Source of the DNA: Rhodobiaceae bacterium
GTDB taxonomy: Bacteria > Pseudomonadota > Alphaproteobacteria > Parvibaculales > Parvibaculaceae
Assembly (NCBI GenBank): GCA_021404525.1
Contig: JAAWWE010000007.1
Span: forward strand, 157,915-221,914
Length of the DNA: 64,000 nt
Reading direction: 5' to 3'
The translations under genes were made by a program, and so were the position numbers. Positions 36,158 to 43,766 of the stretch are shown piece after piece. Under the pieces are notes generated by a model. The model was given only the letters and a program-made list of their open reading frames with translations. It made no database searches and was not told the DNA's origin. Positions within the stretch are counted from its first letter, which is position 1. Each line of letters starts with the position of its first letter.

Positions 36158-37134
36158 GCAGCAACAAACTCATTTTGGGTCTTCCCTCCAAAGGGCGTCT
36201 TCAGGAAAACGCCTCAGAGTTCTTCAAGCGGGCAGGTCTCAAAGTTTCTAAGCATGGCGGACGTGGCTACACAGGCACGCTGAAGGGTGTTTCTAACGTA
36301 GAGATCGCCTTTCTGTCAGCGTCCGAAATCGCCGGGAACCTGGAGCAGGGAACCATCCACTTCGGCATTACCGGTGAAGACCTGATCCGGGAAAAGCTCG
36401 CCGCACCCGACCAAAGCGTTGAACTGTTGCTTAAGCTTGGCTTTGGGCACGCTGATGTGGTTGTCGCTGTTCCTCAGAGTTGGATCGACGTCGATAGAAT
36501 GGCAGACCTGGATGACGTGGCGCTGGCGTTCCACACAAAGCGCGGCAAGCGCCTGCGGGTGGCAACGAAATATTTCAATCTGACGCGCATGTTCTTTGCT
36601 GACCATGGGATCAATGACTACCGGATCGTGGAAAGCCTCGGTGCGACCGAGGGCGCACCGGCCGCCGGGTCTGCAGAAGCCATTGTCGATATTACCTCGA
36701 CCGGCGCGACGCTCGTCGCGAACAATCTGAAGATCCTCGACGATGGGGTGATGCTCCGGAGCGAAGCCAATCTCGTGGCATCCTTAAATGCTGATTGGAG
36801 TGACGCATCGCTTGGCGCGGCACGGGTGATACTGGATCGCTTGGATGCAAGAGACCGGGCAGAGAACCACATGCTTGTTGCCGCACGCGGGCCCTTTGAT
36901 CCCGCGAAGATGGCGGAAGATTTGGACCGTCACTATCAATGCGCGGCAGATGTGATCAGTGTCTTTGATGGTGGGGGCGAAGTACGCGTGATCTGTCCGA
37001 CGGCACAAGTTCAGGCGGTTGCCGATCACCTGCGTCAGGCGGGCGCTGAAACAGTGTCAGCGAGCAAGGCGGACTATCTGTTCGCAGCAGAGAATGTGCT
37101 GCATGATCAGCTGCTGAAACGGTTGGGGCGCTAA
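36154..37134 (+). CDS. hisG: ATP phosphoribosyltransferase HisG
   Basis: A 326-residue HisG that catalyses the first step of histidine biosynthesis (ATP + PRPP). The N-terminal PSKGRLQENASEFFKRAGL and the catalytic STGATLVANNLKIL PRPP loop (ITSTGATL near residue 180) are clear. It is longer than the roughly 220-residue short form normally paired with HisZ: a C-terminal region with FDGGGEVRVICPTAQVQAVADHL extends it, close in length to forms with a regulatory domain. The start codon overlaps the hisZ stop by 4 bp. Function is certain; the mode of feedback control is not. Confidence 0.95.
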   Translation: MSSNKLILGLPSKGRLQENASEFFKRAGLKVSKHGGRGYTGTLKGVSNVEIAFLSASEIAGNLEQGTIHFGITGEDLIREKLAAPDQSVELLLKLGFGHADVVVAVPQSWIDVDRMADLDDVALAFHTKRGKRLRVATKYFNLTRMFFADHGINDYRIVESLGATEGAPAAGSAEAIVDITSTGATLVANNLKILDDGVMLRSEANLVASLNADWSDASLGAARVILDRLDARDRAENHMLVAARGPFDPAKMAEDLDRHYQCAADVISVFDGGGEVRVICPTAQVQAVADHLRQAGAETVSASKADYLFAAENVLHDQLLKRLGR

Positions 37135-37152
37135 CGCAGCGCCCTCACCGTA

Positions 37153-37959
37153 TCAGGGCTGAAGGCTTGCCAGATAGGCCTGTTTCTTCTTGTTTCCCTG
37201 CTTTTCCATGTAGGTGAAAACGCGCTTAAGGCTTTTCGGAAAAGCCATAACGAGGCCCGCCATGCGCCCCTCGCTTTTTGGGAGCCAGGTCTCAAGGTCA
37301 CCAGAGGCGAGGGCTTGCATGACACGCTTCGCGGTTTCCTCGGCGGAGAGAGGGTCCGCATTGCCTGCAAAGTTAAGCGGCGATCCGTCCGGGTGAGACA
37401 TCTCCTCGCGCAGCATCGGGGTGTCGATGGCGCTGGGGTAGAGGCCCCCGACACGAATGCCCTGCGGCGCTAATTCAAGGGCGAGGGCTGCGGTGAATCC
37501 ACGAAGACCGAATTTGGACGCGGTATAGGCGGCACTGTCTTTGAGCGGAAAGAGACCCGCCAGAGAGACAATGTTGAAAATCTGACCGCGGCCTCGCTTC
37601 AACATACCGCGCGCCGCCGCTTGGGCGAGGCGCATCGGCGCGGTCAGATTGATGTCAATGTGCTTGGTGAGCAGCACGTCATCAATTGTAGAGACAGAAC
37701 CTGGAACCCCGATACCTGCATTATTGATCAAAAGATCGATGGCAGGTTCACCACTCTCCAAGCGCCCGCAAAGACACTTCAAATCGGCATCCTCGCACAG
37801 GTCGGCTTCAATAAGCTCGTCTTCAGAATTAAGAGTATGCGCTGTCAGCTCTTCACCCCGGTCGGTCAGAACCAGCCGATCTCCCCGCAAACGAAACTCT
37901 TCAGCCAGCGCGCGCCCGAGACCGCCCGCCGCGCCTGTAATCATCACGGTCCTGGTCAT
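37153..37959 (-). CDS. Short-chain dehydrogenase/reductase
   Basis: A 268-residue classical SDR with TGAAGGLGRALAEEF (cofactor loop, residues 8-22), a DLCEDADLKCL charge region, NNAGIGVPGSVSTID, the catalytic serine in NIVSLAGLFPLKDSAAYTASKFGLRGF with YTASK, and VGGLYPSAIDTPML. It overlaps the flavin monooxygenase gene by 4 bp and is co-transcribed with it. Together they could oxidise and reduce a ketone or alcohol, as in Baeyer-Villiger pathways (inference). The 3' end converges on hisG with an 18-bp gap. Confidence 0.9.
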   Translation of the reverse strand: MTRTVMITGAAGGLGRALAEEFRLRGDRLVLTDRGEELTAHTLNSEDELIEADLCEDADLKCLCGRLESGEPAIDLLINNAGIGVPGSVSTIDDVLLTKHIDINLTAPMRLAQAAARGMLKRGRGQIFNIVSLAGLFPLKDSAAYTASKFGLRGFTAALALELAPQGIRVGGLYPSAIDTPMLREEMSHPDGSPLNFAGNADPLSAEETAKRVMQALASGDLETWLPKSEGRMAGLVMAFPKSLKRVFTYMEKQGNKKKQAYLASLQP

Positions 37960-39317
37960 GCGGCTTCAGCTTTTGTCGCTCTGCGTACAGCGTCAAAGTG
38001 TCCATCCGGAACGTCCGGCCAATTCATATGTTTGCGCAGATCAGCCATCGCCTTCTGGTAGGCATCCACGTTCACATAGGTTGCATGCCGGTCAGAGCCC
38101 ACATAATTGACGCCACCTGACAGGTCGGGCTGATGAGCGGAAAGACGTTTATGGAAGCGCTTTGCCTGTTTCGGTTGGTCCCGCTCTGCCAAAATCGCGC
38201 GCGCAATCAGGTCCGCCATATTGTCAAAGAGTTTGTACGCCCCACCATTGGTTTCCATGAAGCCCAGGGAAAACAGGTGAGGGTGCCCTTTGACGAAGAG
38301 GTTCATGTAGAGGTCCGGACGGCCTGCCTTCCAGGTGAACTCTGATGGATCAACATAAGGGATTTTCCACTCATACCCCGTTGCGCAGAGCACAAGGTCG
38401 ATCTCTTCGCGGCTGCCGTCCTTAAACACAACATGTTTACCGTCGAGGCATTCAACATCGCCCTTTGCCTTGATGTCACCGTGACCAAGATAGTGAAGAA
38501 GTTGGGTGTTGAGGATCGGGTGGCTTTCAAAAACCTTATGATCAGGTGCGGGCAAGCCGAGTCGTGTTAGATCGCCATTGATGAAGCGCAAAAGAAGCCC
38601 AAACACTTTTTGGGTAAGCCACATTGGCAGATGAGGTCCCTCATGAGCGAAGACATCAGCGGGCTTGCCCATAAGGTGCTTTGGAATGAAGTGGTAACCC
38701 CGCCGCAGGCTGATAAAAGCAGCATCAGCGGCAGCTGCCGCATCGCACGCAATATCGCAGCCTGAATTTCCTGCACCGACAATCAGAACGCGCTTGCCGC
38801 GAAACTCATCCATGTGATGGAAGCTGTTCGCATGACGGACCTCCCCGTCAAAGGGACCATCTGCCCAATCGGGAAGGGTCGGGTGCCAATTTGTGCCATT
38901 GACGCAAATGAGCCAGCGATAGGGACGTGTCTCTCCATTGGAGAGCGTCACCTGCCAGCCATCTTTTTCAGATTTGGTGCTCGTGACTTCGGTATTGAAG
39001 GTGATGTCGTCATAGAGCCCATATTCCTGCGCAAATGCCTGCATATAGGAATGGATCTGTTTGTTGGAGGGATAGTCCGGATAGTCGTCCGGCATGGGGA
39101 AGTCGGTGTAGTGCGACTGGGTCTTCGATGAAATGAAATGCGCGGAGGCATACATGGGCGAACCGGGATTGTTTGCGTCCCAGATACCCCCAACGTCGGA
39201 GTGGCGCTCGAATATATCAAATTCAATACCAAGCAGTTTGAACGTCCGGGCGAGCGCAAGGCCGCCGGGTCCGGCGCCTACGATACAGGCGCGATTAGGA
39301 ATGGAAGAAGATGCCAT
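37956..39317 (-). CDS. Flavin-containing monooxygenase family protein
   Basis: A 453-residue FAD/NADPH monooxygenase. The FAD motif GAGPGGLALARTF is near residue 12, the NADPH motif GAGNSGCDIACDAA near 195, and FDGEVRHANSFHHMDEFRGKRVLIVGAG contains an FxGxxxHxxxF-type fingerprint typical of FMO/Baeyer-Villiger enzymes. It oxygenates ketones, amines or sulfides. ATG 39317 is preferred because GGAG lies seven bases ahead; the upstream TTG would add four residues. It is divergent from a TetR regulator across a region with a palindrome, so it is probably TetR-controlled. Confidence 0.9.
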   Translation of the reverse strand: MASSSIPNRACIVGAGPGGLALARTFKLLGIEFDIFERHSDVGGIWDANNPGSPMYASAHFISSKTQSHYTDFPMPDDYPDYPSNKQIHSYMQAFAQEYGLYDDITFNTEVTSTKSEKDGWQVTLSNGETRPYRWLICVNGTNWHPTLPDWADGPFDGEVRHANSFHHMDEFRGKRVLIVGAGNSGCDIACDAAAAADAAFISLRRGYHFIPKHLMGKPADVFAHEGPHLPMWLTQKVFGLLLRFINGDLTRLGLPAPDHKVFESHPILNTQLLHYLGHGDIKAKGDVECLDGKHVVFKDGSREEIDLVLCATGYEWKIPYVDPSEFTWKAGRPDLYMNLFVKGHPHLFSLGFMETNGGAYKLFDNMADLIARAILAERDQPKQAKRFHKRLSAHQPDLSGGVNYVGSDRHATYVNVDAYQKAMADLRKHMNWPDVPDGHFDAVRRATKAEAA

Positions 39318-39341
39318 GACGGGCTCCAATTGTGAGGGTTC

Positions 39342-39380
39342 CTCATATTTGTAAAAAGTGATAAACCCTCATATTATGAG
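39342..39380. promoter_or_regulatory. Probable TetR operators between monooxygenase and tetR
   Basis: CTCATATTATGAG (39368-39380) is a palindrome with perfect 6-bp arms around one central T. A half-site CCTCATAT recurs at 39341, after GAGG-GTT-CCTC at 39334-39344. They sit in the 100-bp divergent region and probably bind the TetR protein. Confidence 0.55.
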
Positions 39381-39419
39381 AATCAAGACAAATTCTTCTT
39401 ATCCAAGACCAAATCTGAA

Positions 39420-40061
39420 ATGTCAGCTGTTTCCGCCACTCCGAAAAGAACTTCCGTGCGCAAGGTCCCGACACAGGCGCGCGCAAAAGAGCGGTTTGAG
39501 CGGATATTGGATGCGGCCCGCAGCTTGATTGAGGAAAGTGGCAGTGAGCATCTAAAGATGAGTGATGTCGCGGCGCGAGCCGGGGTGCCCATCGGCTCCG
39601 TCTACCAATATTTCCCAGACAAGGCAGCCATCATCATCACACTTGCAGAGCGGATCATGGAGCTGGTGCATGACGGTCTTGCTCAAGCAATGGGCGAAGT
39701 AACGTGCCTGAAAGAAGGGGAGCAGGCACTGAAATCAACTCTGATGGCCTATTACCAACTCTTTCTTGCAGAGCCTGTCGCCCGCGATATCTGGTTTGGC
39801 ATTCAGGCAGACAAAACGCTCAATGTGCTGGATATCGAAGATAGCCGTGCCAATGGTCAGATTGTTTTTCGAACGCTCAAGAAATTCACGCCAAAGAAAG
39901 ACTGGAAACGCCTGGAGACAGCCAGTTTTCTGATCATGCAACTGACAGGCATGGCTGTGCGTCTGGCAATTTCCGTCGACCGCAAAGAGGGAGACCGGAT
40001 CATGGCCGTTTATCAGGACATGATCCGGCGTGAACTCATTGCGGTGACCAGCGAGAGCTAA
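39420..40061 (+). CDS. TetR/AcrR family transcriptional regulator
   Basis: A 213-residue regulator with an N-terminal helix-turn-helix (RFERILDAARSLIEESGSEHLKMSDVAARAGVPIGSVYQYFPDKAAI, residues 24-72) and an unrelated ligand domain ending in a C-terminal helix. It is divergent from the flavin monooxygenase-SDR operon and most likely represses it and itself until a substrate-derived ligand binds. No Shine-Dalgarno sequence is visible before the ATG. Its 3' end overlaps the convergent SHMT gene by 4 bp. Confidence 0.9.
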   Translation: MSAVSATPKRTSVRKVPTQARAKERFERILDAARSLIEESGSEHLKMSDVAARAGVPIGSVYQYFPDKAAIIITLAERIMELVHDGLAQAMGEVTCLKEGEQALKSTLMAYYQLFLAEPVARDIWFGIQADKTLNVLDIEDSRANGQIVFRTLKKFTPKKDWKRLETASFLIMQLTGMAVRLAISVDRKEGDRIMAVYQDMIRRELIAVTSES

Positions 40062-41320
40062 AGCCCGGGCACCGGAAAACGAGCGGTGAGCGCGCTGACT
40101 TCCGCTTCTAGGCCTGCCAGATGCGTTTCATCCTCCGGCGAACGCAACGCCGACGCAATCAATCGCCCGACAATCGCCATGTCTGCTTCCCCCATGCCCC
40201 GCGCTGTTGGGGCTGGTGTGCCGAGCCGCAAGCCTGACGGCCGCATCGGCGGGTTGGGGTCATCAGGGATCACCTGCTTGTTGGTGGTGAGCTCAATCCT
40301 GTCGAGCACCTCTTGCGCCCGTCGGCCATCCATTCCGAAACTTTCTACCGTATCTATCACCAGCAGATGGTTTTCGGTGCCGCCGGTGACAAGCCGTACC
40401 TGATGATCTCGGAGCGATTGCGCCAGCGCTTGCGCGTTGGCGAGCACGGCACGGGCATAGTTTCTGAAATCAGGGGCGGCGGCGAGCTTAAGCGTAAGCG
40501 CCGTGGCCGCGATCTGGTTCATGTGGGGTCCGCCCTGGAGACCAGGAAAGACAGACGCATCAATCGCTTTGGCATGTTTCGTCTTGCAAAGAATGAGACC
40601 ACCACGTGGCCCCCGGAGGGACTTGTGCGTGGTCGTGGTCATGACATCAAACCCATGGTCGAGGGGGTTTTGAAGTGCGTCGCCTGCGATAAGACCGCCC
40701 ACATGGGAGACATCAGCCATCGTAAGCGCGCCCACCTTGTCGGCGATCACCTGAAACCGGGCATAGTTCACTTCCCGCGGGTAAGAAGAGTGACCGCATA
40801 CAATGAGTTTTGGCCGTTCCTTGATGGCGGTTTCTTCGAGCACGTCATAGTCAATGTCGCCTTGCGCGCCTATCGTCTTGTATCGGACAAAGTTAAAGAG
40901 ACGCCCCATATGGCTGACCGGGGCGCCGTGGGTGAGATGCCCGCCATGACTCAAATCCATTGCGAGGATCGTGTCGCCAGGTTCCAAAAGACCCAGATAG
41001 ACCGCCTGGTTCATAGGCGAGCCGGACAGAGGTTGCACATTGGCATGTTCAGCCCGGAAGAGCTCACATGCCCGTTCCCGGGCAAGGGTCTCGATTGTGT
41101 CGGTATTGGGTTGGCCGCCATAATAGCGTCGACCGGGATAGCCTTCGGAATATTTGTTGGTGAAGGCGCTGCCCAGCAGCGGAAGCACTTCCGGAAAGCA
41201 ATAATTTTCAGACGGGATGAGTTCCAGCCCTTTGCGCTGCCGATCTTCTTCCAAGGTCAGAGCTGAAAAAAGGTCCGGGTCTTTTTCTGCGAGGTCATCG
41301 CGAAGCCGATTGAGATCCAT
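40058..41320 (-). CDS. glyA: Serine hydroxymethyltransferase (non-canonical form)
   Basis: A 420-residue PLP enzyme that interconverts serine and glycine with tetrahydrofolate. Recognisable parts are LIPSENY, KYSEGYPGRRYYGGQPNTDTIE, HGGHLTHGAPVSHMG, the PLP lysine in TTTTHKSLRGPRGG, and LRLGTPAPTARGMGEADM. The usual SGSQAN or SGAQAN motif reads SGSPMN here, and DVSHVGGLIAG replaces DMAHxAGLVA, so it belongs to a divergent SHMT group and may be a second or transferred copy. ATG 41320 follows GGAG; the longer TTG form is unlikely. Confidence 0.88.
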   Translation of the reverse strand: MDLNRLRDDLAEKDPDLFSALTLEEDRQRKGLELIPSENYCFPEVLPLLGSAFTNKYSEGYPGRRYYGGQPNTDTIETLARERACELFRAEHANVQPLSGSPMNQAVYLGLLEPGDTILAMDLSHGGHLTHGAPVSHMGRLFNFVRYKTIGAQGDIDYDVLEETAIKERPKLIVCGHSSYPREVNYARFQVIADKVGALTMADVSHVGGLIAGDALQNPLDHGFDVMTTTTHKSLRGPRGGLILCKTKHAKAIDASVFPGLQGGPHMNQIAATALTLKLAAAPDFRNYARAVLANAQALAQSLRDHQVRLVTGGTENHLLVIDTVESFGMDGRRAQEVLDRIELTTNKQVIPDDPNPPMRPSGLRLGTPAPTARGMGEADMAIVGRLIASALRSPEDETHLAGLEAEVSALTARFPVPGL

Positions 41321-41756
41321 GCTGTTTCTCCGTTTCAAAGCCAAAATGTCAAACGCCCGGCCAGCTCTTCTTTAAAAAGGCTGCCCAGGCGAACGGCTTT
41401 GAAATCGGCTTCCGCGCTCCCTTGTGGTTGTTCGCTCACAGAATAGGAGCGGTTTCCCACATCCATCTTTCGGGAATGAAAGAGGACTTTCGCCAGTCAC
41501 GCGGAATATGTGGACCAGTCGGGTCGGGGCCAAAGATACATATTGCTGCTTAGAGAGCAAGGAGTCCGTCGGTCGGTCCTCGACCCATGGTAACCATACC
41601 TAAGAACTAAAGTGTTCTTCCAGTCACACGATGTGGATGATTGGCGTGTTTTGAAGCCAAAGTGCTTGGTGAAACACCCGAAACACCTTACAAATAGGTA
41701 AGGAAAACGGACCATCTTAGTATTGGATGGTGTGAGTCACTTAAGGGGGAATCTAC
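41321..41756. other. 436-bp intergenic region with inverted repeats, no gene seen
   Basis: No plausible coding frame was found between the divergent SHMT and outer-membrane protein genes. It contains three inverted repeats: AAGAAC-TAAAGT-GTTCTT (41602-41619), CCTTAC-AAATAG-GTAAGG (41686-41703) and ACCATC/GATGGT (41711-41731). The last two are close to the barrel gene and may act as an operator and a 5' UTR hairpin. Promoter elements for both genes are expected here but I cannot place them. Confidence 0.5.
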
Positions 41757-42374
41757 ATGAAAAAATTCACAACATTTGCGGTGTCAACAGCTGTATCGCT
41801 GGCGGCTCTTACTGGGGCAGCAATGGCCGACGAAGGCAAGGCAAAGGGCGGTTGGTATGTCAGCGGTGGTATTGGATACAATATCATCGACGATGTGGAT
41901 GTAACAGGTGGCTCATTCCAGATGGATGACGGCTACGTTGTTCAAGCTGCCATCGGCTATGACACTGGCGACATTACATCCTACGGTAAATTCCGTGTTG
42001 AAGCAGAGATCGGCTACTCAGAGAATGACAACGATTCAGCGACGCCGACCGGCGGCGCGGCGGTAAATATCGGCGGCAACTATGAGCAGACCAGTTTCTT
42101 GATCAACGGTTATGTCGACTTCTTTCCCGGCAACAATCTGCGCCCCTATCTCGGTGTTGGCCTAGGCTTCATTGACGGTGAGCAGACAGTTACGACCGGG
42201 ACGCTCACAGCCTCAGGAAGCGGTACAGAATTCGCTTATCGCGGCGCGGCAGGTGTGAGCTATCACCTTGATGACAATTGGGCGCTGGACCTAGGTTACC
42301 GCTATACAGCCTTTGAGGCAGCGGGGGATGTGGAAAGTCACGCCTTTGTAACCGGCATTCGATACGGATTTTGA
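41757..42374 (+). CDS. Outer membrane beta-barrel protein (OmpA/OmpW-like porin family)
   Basis: A 205-residue protein with a signal peptide cleaved near AMA-DEG (residue 24) and an eight-strand barrel pattern: GGWYVSGGIGYNI, VVQAAIGYDTG, KFRVEAEIGYSEN, SFLINGYVDFF, RPYLGVGLGFIDG, FAYRGAAGVSYHLDDNWALDLGYRYTAFE, and a final VTGIRYGF with terminal Phe for BAM recognition. Such small barrels are structural or adhesion proteins. AAGGGGGAA precedes the ATG, the leader holds inverted repeats, and a strong terminator follows, pointing to a highly expressed single-gene unit. Confidence 0.9.
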   Translation: MKKFTTFAVSTAVSLAALTGAAMADEGKAKGGWYVSGGIGYNIIDDVDVTGGSFQMDDGYVVQAAIGYDTGDITSYGKFRVEAEIGYSENDNDSATPTGGAAVNIGGNYEQTSFLINGYVDFFPGNNLRPYLGVGLGFIDGEQTVTTGTLTASGSGTEFAYRGAAGVSYHLDDNWALDLGYRYTAFEAAGDVESHAFVTGIRYGF

Positions 42375-42412
42375 TACCAATACGAGATACGTCTTCGCAG
42401 GCAATCTCCAAA

Positions 42413-42440
42413 GGGGCGCACGATGTGCGTCCCTTTTTTT
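42413..42440 (+). terminator. Rho-independent terminator of the outer-membrane barrel gene
   Basis: GGGGCGCAC-GAT-GTGCGTCCC forms a nine-pair stem (one G-U) with a three-base loop, followed by seven T residues. It lies 38 bases past the stop codon. It also borders the end of the convergent HD gene. Confidence 0.92.
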
Positions 42441-42452
42441 GAGCGCATCGAG

Positions 42453-43055
42453 TCAGCTGCTGAACGGTGCCTGCGCTATCAGCTCATCCAAATTGAGATC
42501 ACGAATGGCTGTCGCGATGCCCGAGTCCGGTTTTCGGGCCGCTTCGGCATTAAGAAGCTTCGTCAGGTGGGTCTTGCAACCGCTTCTTGGATGTTCTTCC
42601 AGGATCTTTTCCAGCATTTTCACCGGTATGTCGTCGATCCCCATGCCAATAACGTCCACCATGGCCCCCATATGAAGCAATGCAACTTCTGGCAGATCAT
42701 GGTCTGCTGATGCCAGGTCCGTGTGAAGCGAGATTGCGGTGCGAACCAAACCGGCCATCGGGGCGCTAACACCACGCGCGAGCAGAAAATCTTCTGCCGC
42801 TCTGCCGCCCCGAACCTCAAAGGAGTCGTCGCCCTCGGTGACGTAGTCGAGCCCCAGATCGTGGAAAAGCGCGCCGATATAAAGAGCTTCTTTATCCGCG
42901 TGACGTCCGGTCTTCTCGCCCAACAGCGCTGCAAATTGAAAACTGCGGTGGCAGTGATGAACCATCGGTGGCGCGGAAACCTCTGCCAGAAATAAGCCCG
43001 CCGCTTTGGAAATGTCGCTGTCGGGGGCGAGGGGAAGGTGAATGCTAGAAGTCAT
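42453..43055 (-). CDS. HD-domain phosphohydrolase-like protein
   Basis: A 200-residue protein with the metal-binding HD pattern: HHCHRSFQFAALLG, IGALFHDLGLDY (the HD pair), then TAISLHTDLASADHDLPEVALLHMGAMVDVIG with further His/Asp ligands. HD proteins hydrolyse phosphoesters such as nucleotides; the substrate is unknown. Its ribosome-binding site GGAGG is buried in a perfect 10-bp hairpin directly before the ATG. It shares the region with the membrane-protein gene at 43177, on the same strand but 121 bp away. Confidence 0.85.
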   Translation of the reverse strand: MTSSIHLPLAPDSDISKAAGLFLAEVSAPPMVHHCHRSFQFAALLGEKTGRHADKEALYIGALFHDLGLDYVTEGDDSFEVRGGRAAEDFLLARGVSAPMAGLVRTAISLHTDLASADHDLPEVALLHMGAMVDVIGMGIDDIPVKMLEKILEEHPRSGCKTHLTKLLNAEAARKPDSGIATAIRDLNLDELIAQAPFSS

Positions 43056-43085
43056 GTTTCCTCCATTTCAGAACTTGGAGGAAAC
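43056..43085 (-). promoter_or_regulatory. Hairpin sequestering the Shine-Dalgarno of the HD gene
   Basis: On the minus strand GTTTCCTCCA, a ten-base loop, and TGGAGGAAAC form a perfect 10-bp stem, with the second arm holding GGAGG and ending directly at the ATG. The ribosome site would be inaccessible when folded, so translation is likely controlled by unfolding, by temperature, an RNA-binding protein or a small RNA. Alternatively it is a DNA operator. Confidence 0.6.
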
Positions 43086-43176
43086 TTGCGCGTGCACAAT
43101 CAAATCACCAGGGACAAACGCGACAGTTTGTGGGTCTATCCCGACATTCTGGCCGGGCTATGATTTTTGGAGTGCT

Positions 43177-43764
43177 TCACGATTTCTGGGGGCGCAGAAA
43201 AATCCAAGCGACCCCCACGATCCACAGAGCAATCAGCAGATGATAGAGGTGCCAGCTAACGCCAGCTTCTAGAAGAGGAGAGCGTCGAATAAGGAGAACG
43301 TTCAGCAGGAAAATCGCGAACCACGCGGTTCCTGCGAGTTGATCATTCCGGGACGTTGCCGGGAGCATAAAGGCGAGCGCAATCCCGATATTGAGAAACA
43401 CCAAAAACAGGGGTGTTGCTGTGCCGGGTTGAAGAAGCGTGATGACACCGAGCCCAATACTACCCGCTACAAGGCCGGCCAAAGCCCGCTGAGAGCGAAG
43501 CCCGGGAATGCAAAGGCGCAGCATTTCCGCGACGATCAGGGTAAGTCCAAGGACACCACCAGAAAGCGATAGCATGCGGTGAACCGACGCCCATTCATCA
43601 ATGGAGTTGGTTCCGAAGCGCCAAACCCCCATGGCAGCTGCCAGTCCGAACAGCACCACACCGACCGATGCGAGCATGTAGCCACCTCGAAAGAGGCGCA
43701 GCGCCGCCCAAAGGGCAGCCACCACAAGCACAGCTTCAGAGAGTGCGTAGTGAGGCCCAGGCAT
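43177..43764 (-). CDS. Small integral membrane protein, unknown function
   Basis: A 195-residue protein with about six membrane segments (ALSEAVLVVAALWAALRLF, MLASVGVVLFGLAAAMGVW, LSGGVLGLTLIVAEMLRL, ALAGLVAGSIGLGVITLL, LFLVFLNIGIALAFML, LIALWIVGVAWIF). I do not recognise the family. It starts two bases after the stop of the fatty acid hydroxylase-like gene at 43767-44711 with AGGTGA in front, so the two are co-transcribed and may act together in membrane lipid or sterol-like metabolism (inference). Confidence 0.72.
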   Translation of the reverse strand: MPGPHYALSEAVLVVAALWAALRLFRGGYMLASVGVVLFGLAAAMGVWRFGTNSIDEWASVHRMLSLSGGVLGLTLIVAEMLRLCIPGLRSQRALAGLVAGSIGLGVITLLQPGTATPLFLVFLNIGIALAFMLPATSRNDQLAGTAWFAIFLLNVLLIRRSPLLEAGVSWHLYHLLIALWIVGVAWIFLRPQKS

Positions 43765-43766
43765 AA

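Noticed and set aside
40313..41266. 317-residue open frame on the plus strand across the SHMT gene
   Set aside because: It is the reverse of conserved SHMT coding sequence with no domain and no ribosome site.
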